The notes under the pieces were generated by a model. It saw nothing but the letters and a program-made list of their open reading frames with translations, did no database searches and had not been told where the DNA came from. Positions 48,575 to 57,666 of a stretch of DNA of 64,000 nt are shown here, piece by piece (within the stretch, counting starts at the first letter, position 1; each line of letters begins with the position of its first letter). This stretch comes from Talaromyces rugulosus. Lineage: Eukaryota > Ascomycota > Eurotiomycetes > Eurotiales > Trichocomaceae. A program made the translations under genes and the position numbers. The DNA lies in assembly GCF_013368755.1 (NCBI RefSeq), contig NC_049565.1, positions 2,852,001 through 2,916,000 on the forward strand. The letters run 5' to 3'.

Positions 48575-49291
48575 GATGGTAACTCTAGTACACTGGAGGT
48601 CTCAACAATGAGGGTTAATGGGTGGTGGACTCAGTCTTGGAGTGGGTGACAGCAGGATAGGCTGCTCAAATAGTAAGTATTGCTACCTATTTATCCTTTA
48701 TCTGTGGCATATGTAGTGCCATCAGTCTGATAAGATTCCTGGAGCGGGGATTCCGCGAGGCGAGAAGATATGGGGTCATATCTCTAGCGGTCTCGGCCGT
48801 GAAACCGATAGATTTCTCTCTACAGCATATCCCCGTTGCTAATACCTGGTTATTAGGCTTTTAGTGGTTAGATTAGTATTGTTTAAGCTAATACACGCGC
48901 TAAGTGGATATTTACGGAGAAGCATAGGATATTCAACCAATACATATAAAAGCCAAGACGCTAATGAGTCAATATCTTTCCGACAACCAAGGTTTATTTT
49001 AATTTATAATTGGTTTGTTGGTATTGGATGGGATTAGTGTAAATTATATTTTAGTGGTCTACAACGCCGACCATTCCGTCCCCTCGCGGGTCAGGGCGGA
49101 TAACCCGATAGACGTTATGGTTAGGCAGCGCGGTCCAAGTTCTGACAAGGACTAGGCTTAGCTTAGAGATTAACTAGCCCTATTCAATGTAGTTAAGCAC
49201 GTGTGTGTGTTATGAGTCTAACCGGTCCATCTATAATCATCCGCAACACCTCTTTCAGAACTGTTGCAAGTGGTGAAGACTCAACTTCACC
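48575..49291. other. Divergent MFS-MurQ promoter region
   Basis: 717 bp shared promoter, AT-rich in the middle. Contains CGG-N6-CCG (CGGTCTCGGCCG at about 48788) and the 14-mer shared with the NagB promoter. No gene seen. Confidence 0.6.
49094..49107. promoter_or_regulatory. 14-mer shared with the NagB promoter
   Basis: GGGCGGATAACCCG, identical to 44655-44668, lies about 185 nt upstream of the MurQ start and about 520 nt upstream of the MFS start. It is preceded by CGGGTCA, so CGGGT...ACCCG forms a longer dyad. Confidence 0.35.
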
Positions 49292-50618
49292 ATGCATTTG
49301 CTATCTGTAACTGAGGACGATGCTCCGGATCGACTTTACGATAGCCAACACAAAAAACAGCAGAATCACAGCACCGTTTCACCGCTAGACATTCGTCCCG
49401 ATATTGACTTGGATCTTGCCAGCCTCCAGACAGAACAGAGCAATTCCAAGACAACCAATATCGACACGGTATCATCTTTGGAGCTCTGTCGTAAGTGCTC
49501 AATCGTGAATACGTTTAATACTCTCTCTCTCTAAGAATTTTCACAGAAATAATTAACAATGAGGATGCAACTGTCGCCAGTGCTGTGCAGGCTTGCTTAC
49601 CGCAAGTGGCCTCTGCAATAGATACCATTGTCCCGCGTCTTTTAGCTGGCGGGCGAGTGGTGTACTCTGGAGCAGGGACGAGTGGAAGGTTGGCTGCTTA
49701 TTCTATCCCCGACACGCAAGTTCAAAGGCTAAGTTCCCGTGTAGGCTCGGTGTCCTTGATGCTTCTGAAATGTGAGGCCACACTGTTCGTTCTGCAAGAT
49801 TTTTGCCATTGACTAGTATTATTCATAGTCCTCCCACATTCTCAGCACCTCCTGGGCAGTTCATTGGCATGATTGCTGGCGGAGATTATGCTATTCGCAA
49901 TGCTGTAGAGGGTGCTGAAGATTCAGAAGCTATGGGCGCTACAGATCTCATGCAATTGTCTCCACCACTCAGGGAGACGGATGTTCTCATAGGAATTGCC
50001 TCGTCTGGAAGGACTCCTTACGTTCTAGGGGCTCTAAAGCACGCCCGCTCTGTCGGGGCTGCTACGGTCGGTCTGGCGTGCGTACAACCTAGCGCACTCA
50101 GGGGACTCTGTGACATCCTTATTGAATGCGTGACCGGCCCAGAGGTCGTAACTGGAAGCACAAGGCTAAAAGCAGGAACTGCAACCAAGATGGTGAGAAA
50201 TACGTACATTCTGACCCGGTGGAACAGCTGGCTAAACAGCGCGAGTATCAGATTTTGAACATGATATCGACTGGATCGCAGATCCGCATGGGGAAAACTT
50301 TTGGGAACCTGGTCAGTCTTTCCCAGCTGTGTTAGGCATGAGGCCGCATGTTAACAACAATAGATGGTCGACTTGAAAATGACAAACGAGAAGCTACGGG
50401 ATAGAGCTCGTCGCGTGGTGCGGATGGTGGTGCCCTCGACCGCAACGCTAGATGTTGGGCGAGAAGAAGTGCTCGACGAGGTCTTGGCTAAATGCGATGG
50501 CCTGGTCAAACTTAGCATTTTGGTAGCGACACTGGGGTGCTCTTGCGACGAAGGCCGATCCATTCTTGAAGCCTCGTCGGGGTCTTTGAAGCGGGCACTA
50601 CAAGTCCGTTCCGAATAA
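49292..50618 (+). CDS. murQ: N-acetylmuramic acid 6-phosphate etherase (MurQ-like, single SIS domain)
   Basis: Predicted to cleave the D-lactyl ether of MurNAc-6-phosphate, giving GlcNAc-6-phosphate and D-lactate. Six exons: 49292-49490, 49547-49688, 49745-49771, 49829-50192, 50252-50311 and 50364-50618; the sum divides by three and gives 348 residues. Spliced family motifs: GGRVVYSGAGTSGRLGVLDA, ASEIPPTFSAPP, GMIAGGDYAIRNAVEGAEDS (DASE and VEGAED carry the conserved acidic residues), GIASSGRTPYVLGALKHA, TGPEVVTGSTRLKAGTATKM, ILNMISTGSQIRMGKTFGNL and MVDLKMTNEKLRDRARRVV. The length and single SIS domain match bacterial MurQ rather than animal glucokinase regulator (two SIS domains, about 600 residues). 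A 50-residue N-terminal extension is extra. The gene is tandem with AnmK, 415 bp away. Confidence 0.93.
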
Positions 50619-51033
50619 TCATTCAAGATGGCATGTTATTCAATGTAATAGAGACTCTACTTTGTAATTGTTAGATCTTGTTTTATGATGGTATATCTCA
50701 CCAAAATCCACCTGCTAAAGAGAAGCATTGTCACATATTCTTGCTCCGTAGCAGAAGCGGAAAAGCCGCCTGTAGGGCAGATTAGATAGATTTCGCCACA
50801 AAAATACAAGAATATGACCACAGAACTATAATCCCCACCAACTTCCCTTTTTGGTAGGTAATTTTCAGGTCGATAATATGTGGGGCTAGTTATGTCTCTC
50901 CAATTAACTATCGCTCCGAAACGATGATAAGTACCGAATTCAACTCGGATGGATTAATATTTCCAGGTACAAAGCCCACCGTTATGGCATCTGAACACCT
51001 GAGGTCTTATCCAACATCAGAATTAATCCAGTT
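50619..51033. other. MurQ-AnmK spacer and AnmK promoter
   Basis: 415 bp, AT-rich. Contains GCGGAAAAGCCGC (50757-50769), a CGG-N5-CCG pair that could bind a Zn2Cys6 factor. No gene seen. Confidence 0.5.
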
Positions 51034-52470
51034 ATGGTCACCCTCAATGTCATCGGCCTGAATTGTGGGACAAGCATCGACGGTGAGCAACGCCACCCCT
51101 ACAATCTACTACTCCCTCACTAACGCTATGCTTAGGCATCGATGTTGCCCTCTGCCGAATCTCATCGGTGCCGGCGTCCGGTGATGTGAAGATAGAGCTG
51201 CTTTCGTATACCGAGATTGCGGTTGATCCCAGTCTCCGTGCGACAGTACTCCGTCTCTGTCGTCCTAACCAGGAGGACGCTGCCACCTCCATGGCCGAAG
51301 TCTGTGATCTCAACTTTGCACTTGGCCGGGAGTTTGCTCGGGCTGTTGAGAATTCTGGTATTGACCTCGAAAATGTCGATGTTATTGCTAGCCATGGCCA
51401 AACCTTGTGGCACCAACCTTTAGGCGAGCAGCGATCTACGCTACAGATGGCAGAGCCTGCTGTGATTGCCCAGAAGACTGGCAAGTACGTCAAGTTCGGA
51501 AAATAATCTCCATGGCTCGCCTCAGAATACTGACTGATGGATTAGAACGGTCGTCAGTGGCTTTCGAGTTGCTGAGTTGGCCGCTGGTCGTCAAGGAGCC
51601 CCCTTAGCTGGGTTCTTCGAACACGCACTGCTTTCCCACCCACAAGTGACACGAATTAGCCAGAACATTGGAGGGATAGGTATGCGAGATAGGTCAACCC
51701 ATCCGTGGATACCTTTATTAACACGCATGCGCACAGGCAATGCAACTATTCTTCCCGCAACCAGCAACATCCAGTCGACGTACCTGGCTTTTGACACGGG
51801 CCCAGGGAATGTCTTCATCGACGCTGCAATGCGCATCCTCACGAATGGGGAACAACATTACGATCACAATGGTGCTCTTGGTGCAAAAGGCGAGGCTGAC
51901 ATTGATGGCGCCGTTGTTGATGACTACCTGACCAACGAGCCGTACTTTCAACAAAAGCCACCAAAGACTACAGGACGGGAGCTATTCTCCGACGATGTCG
52001 CTCGTTCGATAGTAACAAAAATGAAAAGCGCAGGAAAGTCCCCAGAGGCAATTATTGCCACTATCACTCGCATCACGGCCGAGTCGATCGTCCGTGCCTA
52101 CGAGCAGTTCGTTGTTCCTCTCCTTGAGGGCGATGGAATCATTGACGAGATCTATATATGTGGAGGCGGGGCTTACAACCCCAATATCAAGAAGCATATT
52201 CAATCTCGCCTACCAAAGAGTCGGGTCTCGAATCTCGATGCTGCACCCAGCGAGTTAGACCCGAGCGCAAAAGAGGCTATCCTGTTTGCGCTCCTAGGGT
52301 TCCTTGCTATCTGTGGGCGTACAGTCCCGGTAGCAGCAGACGCTGAGAGTACACACTCAGCCATCATGGGAGTAGTGACGCCGGGACAGAACTATCATGA
52401 CGTTTTACAAAGAGTGGTCGGGAATCCTGACTTCCTAAGCAAACTCGTCCTCGGAAGGGTCATAATGTGA
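51034..52470 (+). CDS. anmK: Anhydro-N-acetylmuramic acid kinase (AnmK-like)
   Basis: Predicted ATP-dependent kinase that opens the 1,6-anhydro ring of anhydro-MurNAc and phosphorylates it to MurNAc-6-phosphate, the substrate of MurQ. Exons 51034-51082, 51136-51484, 51546-51679 and 51737-52470 (introns of 53, 61 and 57 nt) sum to 421 residues; bacterial AnmK has about 370. Motifs: GLNCGTSIDGIDVALCRI (bacterial MSGTSxDGxDV, here with NC in place of MS), VIASHGQTLWHQPLG, GRQGAPLAGFFEHALLSHP, ISQNIGGIGNATILPA, AFDTGPGNVFIDAAMRILT (the Asp is the catalytic base), PYFQQKPPKTTGRELF and IDEIYICGGGAYNPNIKKHI. The extra length is mostly in small loops and the C-terminus. Such genes are often labelled UPF0075 in fungi. 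Confidence 0.93.
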
Positions 52471-54892
52471 CCGTCTTAGTGGTAGCTTTAGACACCTTGA
52501 ATTATTATACAGAACCCAGTCTCCTCGGTCTTGTAGCATTATGTCTTGAGTAATCAAGACTAAATTTACTCGTAGAAGCCAATAATTAGAGAAATCGACA
52601 GTATCCATCTCCCGCCCTCTGCTATGTGGGTCGAAGTTGGATACACAATCCAGATACAAAACGTAGCATAGCTGGTCCACTCGCTACAACGCCCATGAAC
52701 CCCTAGTCAGGGGAAAGTTCAGATGGGTTGGGGTACTTGTGGAGCTTACCACGCGAGACCGCGAAGCCGGAGAACTGTGTCGGGTATCCCGATGATAGCA
52801 CGTCTTGGAATATTAGGTCCTATATGTAGCGACACGGAAAACCCGTCGGCCATCTTATCATACACGGAATCGAGGAGACTGTGCGGACTCATTCTACAGC
52901 TTTATTATCTTCATATCGGGAAAAAGATCCCGTTTACATGCCGGTCGCTTTCGTAACTTTGAATGGAGGCAAATTTTAGGCCCTGTCTAGCAAGTCGTCC
53001 ACCCGAATGTCTGCGTGGGAACCGATCTCTATCCTTAGTTAATATCTTCCAACCAGAATCAATATCTAGCTTGACGGGATAGCACACACTGACAATACCA
53101 GCCTAAGAGACCCATCTCTGTCCGCCTTGCCCCGTCATTTAGATTCCTGGAAGCAACCTCCCCGACCTCATTCTACACTATACCCCGGTATCCACTATGG
53201 GGTAATGCAGAAATATCAGACGAGTTGACAGTTGCACGGCCAAGAACGAGACAGTAGCGGAAATCCGCAACGTTGGTAGTCAATATGCTTTAAGACACGA
53301 ATAAACCTTGGCTTTCTTTCTTCAGTACTCTAACCCGCCGTTTATACTTTAATTTCATGCTATCCGGCAGCGTTAAAGTTCTCAAAATGATTTAGAAGAG
53401 GGTGGTAAGATATAACCCGAACATCGTATTTAGGGTTTTGACACTGGTATGACTTGGTGCGGAGGATAAACGAAACTAATGCCACCCAGTTGTTTCCAGT
53501 AAGAGCGCCAAGTAACACTATAAGGCAAATAAGAAACAAGTTCTTTTTAATAATCATTATTCTAGTTATCATTTTTCAGTTAATAAAATTCCTTTTGTTT
53601 TTTCACGTCATCAAACAAAAGTGAAAGTCGCAAAACCGAAGACAAACAAAGATAAGTAAAATCATTCCTTATTATTTACTTATTATAACCGGAAAGCACT
53701 ATCAGTATGTCAATATGTAGTGTAAGTACCAATCTATGTGATAACAGGTTGATTATAAAATATATCGGAGATCTTACGCTATGTAGTAGTTCATAGTCAA
53801 TACCATCAAAGTATCTAGATATGGTCAATTTGAATACGATATTAGGTACACTTAGCACAAAAGCCTGTCACCGTATATTCTTTGGTTTATATCCTATATC
53901 GATGACGCTTTGGTTCTTGCTTCCATTCTTCATATGTCTCGTTGTAATCCTCATAGCATGTCACGTCATCTGTAAGACTACTAGTCTCAACCTAATACTC
54001 GATGTGGCCTCTATAGCTAAACCACCGATTATTAACTAAGGCGGTAAATAAATAAATATGGGTGCGATGCTCATACCTATCTATCTTATTCTTTTCACCT
54101 CTAAGCCTCATCGGCTTAGCCTTGCCAGCTCAATACAACCCGGCCCCTAAAATGCTCGTCCGACTGACCAATGATAACCACCCAACCAAACCCATGCAAT
54201 AATAAAATTACTCTGCTGAAAACTAATTACCTATAGTTTCAACTGTTACTCACTAGATATGAGCGCTTTATGATAAGCTGCACACTTTGATCGGAAGACC
54301 TCTATCCTCTATGTTTTTAATACACAGAAATAACACAGCTTGCGTATTAAGCTTATGTAAATAACAGGATGATTTCCTCACACAGCGAGTTCAAGATGCT
54401 CGCTAATTTGTTTTGGACTCGGTTTAGCTCACGTAGTGTATTCATTTCAGATGTTTCAGAGGCAACAGTGTTATCTCAGCTACTAGTCTGTTTCGGCCTC
54501 TGAAAGTCCCGCAAGTTTGCATATCACCCCCTTTTTAAGGCCATATATGCGGGCGACATATTATCACGTCAGACTCAGCCTCGGCCCCGTTTCTATAATC
54601 GCACTAAGAAGTCAATCTCCCCAGCCGTATAAGCTTAGAGCCGCATCCGACATGGATCATTTATTTTGTATCATTTTTCTATACGACTCCCGGCCCTTCC
54701 CTCAAAAAAATCCAGTTTTTTAATCACGCTTAATAGCCTCTTGAGGTGATGACCATCCGCCAGGCCAAGATAACATGACACATGAGAGCCACCACATGCA
54801 AGCACTCGGGGAGGACCGGGTTTTACTTATAGGCAAGCGAAGACAATAAGAATGGAAATAAATCAAATACTCAGGTGAAGGGCTCCATTGGT
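52471..54892. other. AT-rich spacer, no intact gene (2.4 kb)
   Basis: AT-rich sequence with many TA and TAT steps, compatible with old repeat-induced mutation. No domain seen on either strand. Confidence 0.5.
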
Positions 54893-56664
54893 ATGGTTTC
54901 GGTATGGCTTGAGGTCACAGCCTGTGTCTTCGGGTTGATTTCTATCGTCGCAATGGTTGTGACTTTGTATCCGCACCAGAATAAACCGATTCCGCAGTGG
55001 CCCTTTCAAATCTCTATCAACACGCTGCTCTCTATATACGGTTTTGTGTTGAAGCTGGCGATTCCGGTTGTTGTTGCGTCATGCCTGGGCCAATTGCAAT
55101 GGAGCTGGTTTGTACGTGAACGACCACTTCTAGACCTGGTACGATACAACTCGGCAGCAAATGGAGCGCTCGGGTCTTTGCAATGGTTGTGGTCCAACCA
55201 TATACGTGAGCCTTTGACAGCTTTTGGAGCGATCATCACTATTTTTTCTATTGTCATCGATCCCTTTATACAGCAGCTGGTCCTCTATGAAGACTGCTCT
55301 ACTATTACGAATTCAACCGCATCCATACCACGTACAAATCACTTTGAATCTTCCGGTGCGCACTCGGGACCATTGGAAGAGACCATCGAGCCTGGTGTCC
55401 AGAATGCTATCAATTTAGGACTATTTGGGTCACAGGAAACCATCACCCCAAACTGTCCCACTGGAAACTGTACATTTCCTCCGCAATATGCATCCCTTGG
55501 GTACTGCAGCGCATGTCAAGATATCAGCGATCAAATTAACGTTACTTTTGCTTTCATAAATCACTCCTACACACAAAATACCGACCCAAATCTTTTCATT
55601 TCGACCTCACCATCAGGGCTTTCCACCATATGGGATAATTATGGAAATGACGATTCGCGTCAGATCCTCTTTGCTGGCGCCGCCGTACAAAACGGAACCC
55701 AATGGAGTATGGAATTTTTGCAGGGTGCAACGCACTTTTCGCAAAATAAAATAAACCCAAATACTGGCGACGCTATCTATCAGTGCGAAGCTCCAGGCGC
55801 AAACAACACTTTGTGGCAATGCCGTCTTGCGAATGCTGTCAGCTGCAGTTTCGAGCCCTGTGTCCGCGCATTGACTCGTCGAGTCTCTATCTACACCAGG
55901 ACGAAAGTGGCTCTGCCCCCAGATACGGCCTTGTGGACACACAGTGTATTTCCGACCATCAAAAAGCAAATTTGACCCAATTGGGCTACGAAGTCACCGG
56001 TCGATGGCTTGGCTACAACATCACTTTTGATTCGGTAGCGCTGGATGAGATTATCCCGAGCAACGATACCGATGTGCCATTCCCAGAGTCCCTCTATACA
56101 CGGCAATGCGTGTATGCCATAAACTACGAGTTTCCGGGTAGTTTATGGGGCGACTATCTATGGAAACTTTTCACTGGCAATTTGACCGGTGAGCTTCTAG
56201 ATGCCACTATGATTGGTGAAGTGAACGGCCCCCAATCATTGAAAACGTTGTACAACAACAGTTTCACGGATTTCCAGTCAATCGATAGTGCCGTCCAAAA
56301 CATGGCCGAATCACTGACGAATTATATGCGCCTTACAGGACATGTCAATTAAAGCGCACCTATAACCGGCGATGTGCTTCACTCTGCAACGTGTTTGCAT
56401 GTTCGCTGGCCATGGATCACTCTTCCGCTGTCTCTTGCGGTATCCACTTGTGTCTTGTTTGCGCTCACTATTATAAAAGTGCATAAGGGTAACATACCGA
56501 GGTGGAAGACGTTACTGTTTCCGATTCTATTCAATGGGCCTGCATTGGACCTTGACAATAAGTTGGATACGGAGGAGGATATGGAGAAAGAAGCAGCAAA
56601 CACAGTTATTGTTCTGAACGGTGATTCAAGCACTGGGTTTCAGTTAGTTCAAGCTTCAAGATAG
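54893..56664 (+). pseudogene. DUF3176-type fungal membrane protein, broken
   Basis: The N-terminal half is intact and family-like: MVSVWLEVTACVFGLISIVA, PIPQWPFQISINTLLSIYGF, GALGSLQWLWSNHIREPLTA and CPTGNCTFPPQYASLGYCSA, with a membrane pair at each end and an extracellular, glycosylated middle, as in DUF3176 proteins of unknown role. Near 55860-55910 the reading frame shifts by one nucleotide, because the matching continuation (YGLVDTQCISDHQKANLTQL) lies in another frame. A TAA at 56350-56352 interrupts after LTGHVN, yet the same frame continues as SAPITGDVLHSATCLHVRWP with the last membrane segment and ends at 56664. Two independent lesions argue for a pseudogene. An upstream exon ending at about 54874 is possible. 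Confidence 0.8.
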
Positions 56665-56862
56665 AAATAGAATGCATTTATCTTTCTATAGTGATATTCT
56701 ATAGTTATATCGCCTTATCGCATCTTTTTTTTTCCTCTAACCATCTTATCGGTCTATTTATACCAGGGACGGCAGGACAGAACTGTATTATTACACAAAG
56801 TCTTAACGCTCAATCAGTCCCTTGTCCCATATGATACAGTCCTTGGACGACGTTGGAAACGT

Positions 56863-57093
56863 CTATTGGACTAGAAAACAGAAGCCATCATGCAAGATGT
56901 CATCGACACGGGATTCACGTCCTCGCAAACAGTAATCGCTATTCTACATCATTTACGACACATTGATCGATCCGACCGAGTTGTTCTGCTGAAGAGCGGG
57001 CAGATTGTGGAATGTGATAGTCCCCGAGTCTTGCTTGCGCGGGACTCGGAGTTCCAGAAACTGTTCATGACGTTGGAAAGCAGTGAAAGTTGA
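56863..57093 (+). pseudogene. Truncated ABC transporter, C-terminal nucleotide-binding-domain remnant
   Basis: Encodes TEAIMQDVIDTGFTSSQTVI, then AILHHLRHIDRSDRVVLLKS and GQIVECDSPRVLLARDSEFQ. This is the segment after Walker B of an ABCC-type half (H-loop region, 'IVE.DSP..LL') ending with a natural C-terminus. A TAG stands just upstream (RLLD-stop-KTEAIMQ), and no Walker A, signature or membrane domain precedes it. Only the tail of an ABC transporter remains. Confidence 0.65.
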
Positions 57094-57493
57094 GTTCTCG
57101 TTAGACGGGGGAGATTCGATAATATCCAACTATTGCCGGTGGGACGCTTTGGACGATTTGGGTCGCTTCCACAGCATTGAGATCGCCAGTCAATTTGAAT
57201 GTTCTTTTTTTTAAAGATTGTCGCATTTTTGTGTGGGGAAATTCTTGGTGAATTCTGTCAGTAGCTTCTACCTATAAATATATGTATAACTTCTGGTCCT
57301 TCACTTCAATTGTTATATTTTGTCTAAGCACATGAAAAAATGTCAACCACAGTTGTGATTGAAGTGTGGTTGGTTATACAATGATATTGAAGGTTACAGA
57401 AACCCTCTTCTGTGTTTTAGAGAAATCCATGGTCCGGGAGACGCTTGGATCGCTTTTTTAAGCGTTTTCGCTATATTCATGGGAATGAATGGC
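57094..57493. other. Spacer, no gene seen
   Basis: AT-rich sequence between the ABC remnant and the tRNA gene; nothing recognisable. Confidence 0.5.
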
Positions 57494-57500
57494 AAAAAAA
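57494..57500 (-). terminator. Pol III terminator of tRNA-Met
   Basis: On the minus strand TTTTTTT begins one base after the tRNA 3' end. Confidence 0.75.
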
Positions 57501-57501
57501 T

Positions 57502-57666
57502 TGTCCCTAGTGAGGATCGAACTCACGACTTCCAGATTTGTTCAGGTGTTTTCGCAACTGATCATATGCGTGATATGAGACTGGCGCCTGAAGATTTTAT
57601 TAGTACAGGCGGATTATTAACCAAGGCGAACGGGTCGCTTACTCTAACCAACTGAGCCATAGAGAC
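57502..57666 (-). tRNA. Elongator tRNA-Met(CAT) with an anticodon intron and a second, D-stem insertion
   Basis: Read 5' to 3' on the minus strand: acceptor stem GTCTCTA pairs with TAGGGAC at the 3' end (7 bp), discriminator A. A-box TGGCTCAGTTGG is intact. T-arm GTGAG-TTCGATC-CTCAC contains the B-box. Anticodon arm CCAGT-CTCATAA-TCTGG (anticodon CAT) is interrupted after A37 by a 36-nt intron (57538-57573) whose ATG can pair with the anticodon, the normal position for nuclear tRNA introns. A further 55 nt (57588-57642) interrupt the 3' strand of the D-stem. Removing both gives a perfect 74-nt tRNA with D-stem GCTC/GAGC. A T7 terminator follows directly. Whether it yields tRNA depends on removal of the D-stem insertion. 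Confidence 0.88.
57588..57642 (-). other. Spliceosomal-intron-like insertion inside the tRNA-Met D-stem
   Basis: 55 nt on the minus strand starting GTAAGC, with TGTACTAAT starting 19 nt before the 3' end, and ending CTTCAG. It is flanked by TTAGA and GCGCC, whose junction restores the canonical TTAGAGCGCC of tRNA-Met. Donor, branch and acceptor match those of the mRNA introns in this window and the size is typical. Confidence 0.75.

Noticed and set aside
49292..50618. MurQ-like gene being an animal-type glucokinase regulator
   Set aside because: One SIS domain and 348 residues with MurQ motifs; glucokinase regulators have two SIS domains and about 600 residues.
45029..52470. Bacterial contamination or misassembly as the source of NagB, MurQ and AnmK
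   Set aside because: All three have several fungal GT-AG introns that splice to complete enzymes, and they lie amid fungal genes.
57359..57655. 98-codon plus-strand frame across the tRNA gene
   Set aside because: It is the antisense of the tRNA and its introns; composition explained by the RNA gene.
57502..57666. tRNA-Ile(AAT) or tRNA-Asn assignment from the 5' half
   Set aside because: No anticodon stem can be formed with the 3' half; only removal of the 55-nt insertion gives a consistent tRNA-Met(CAT).
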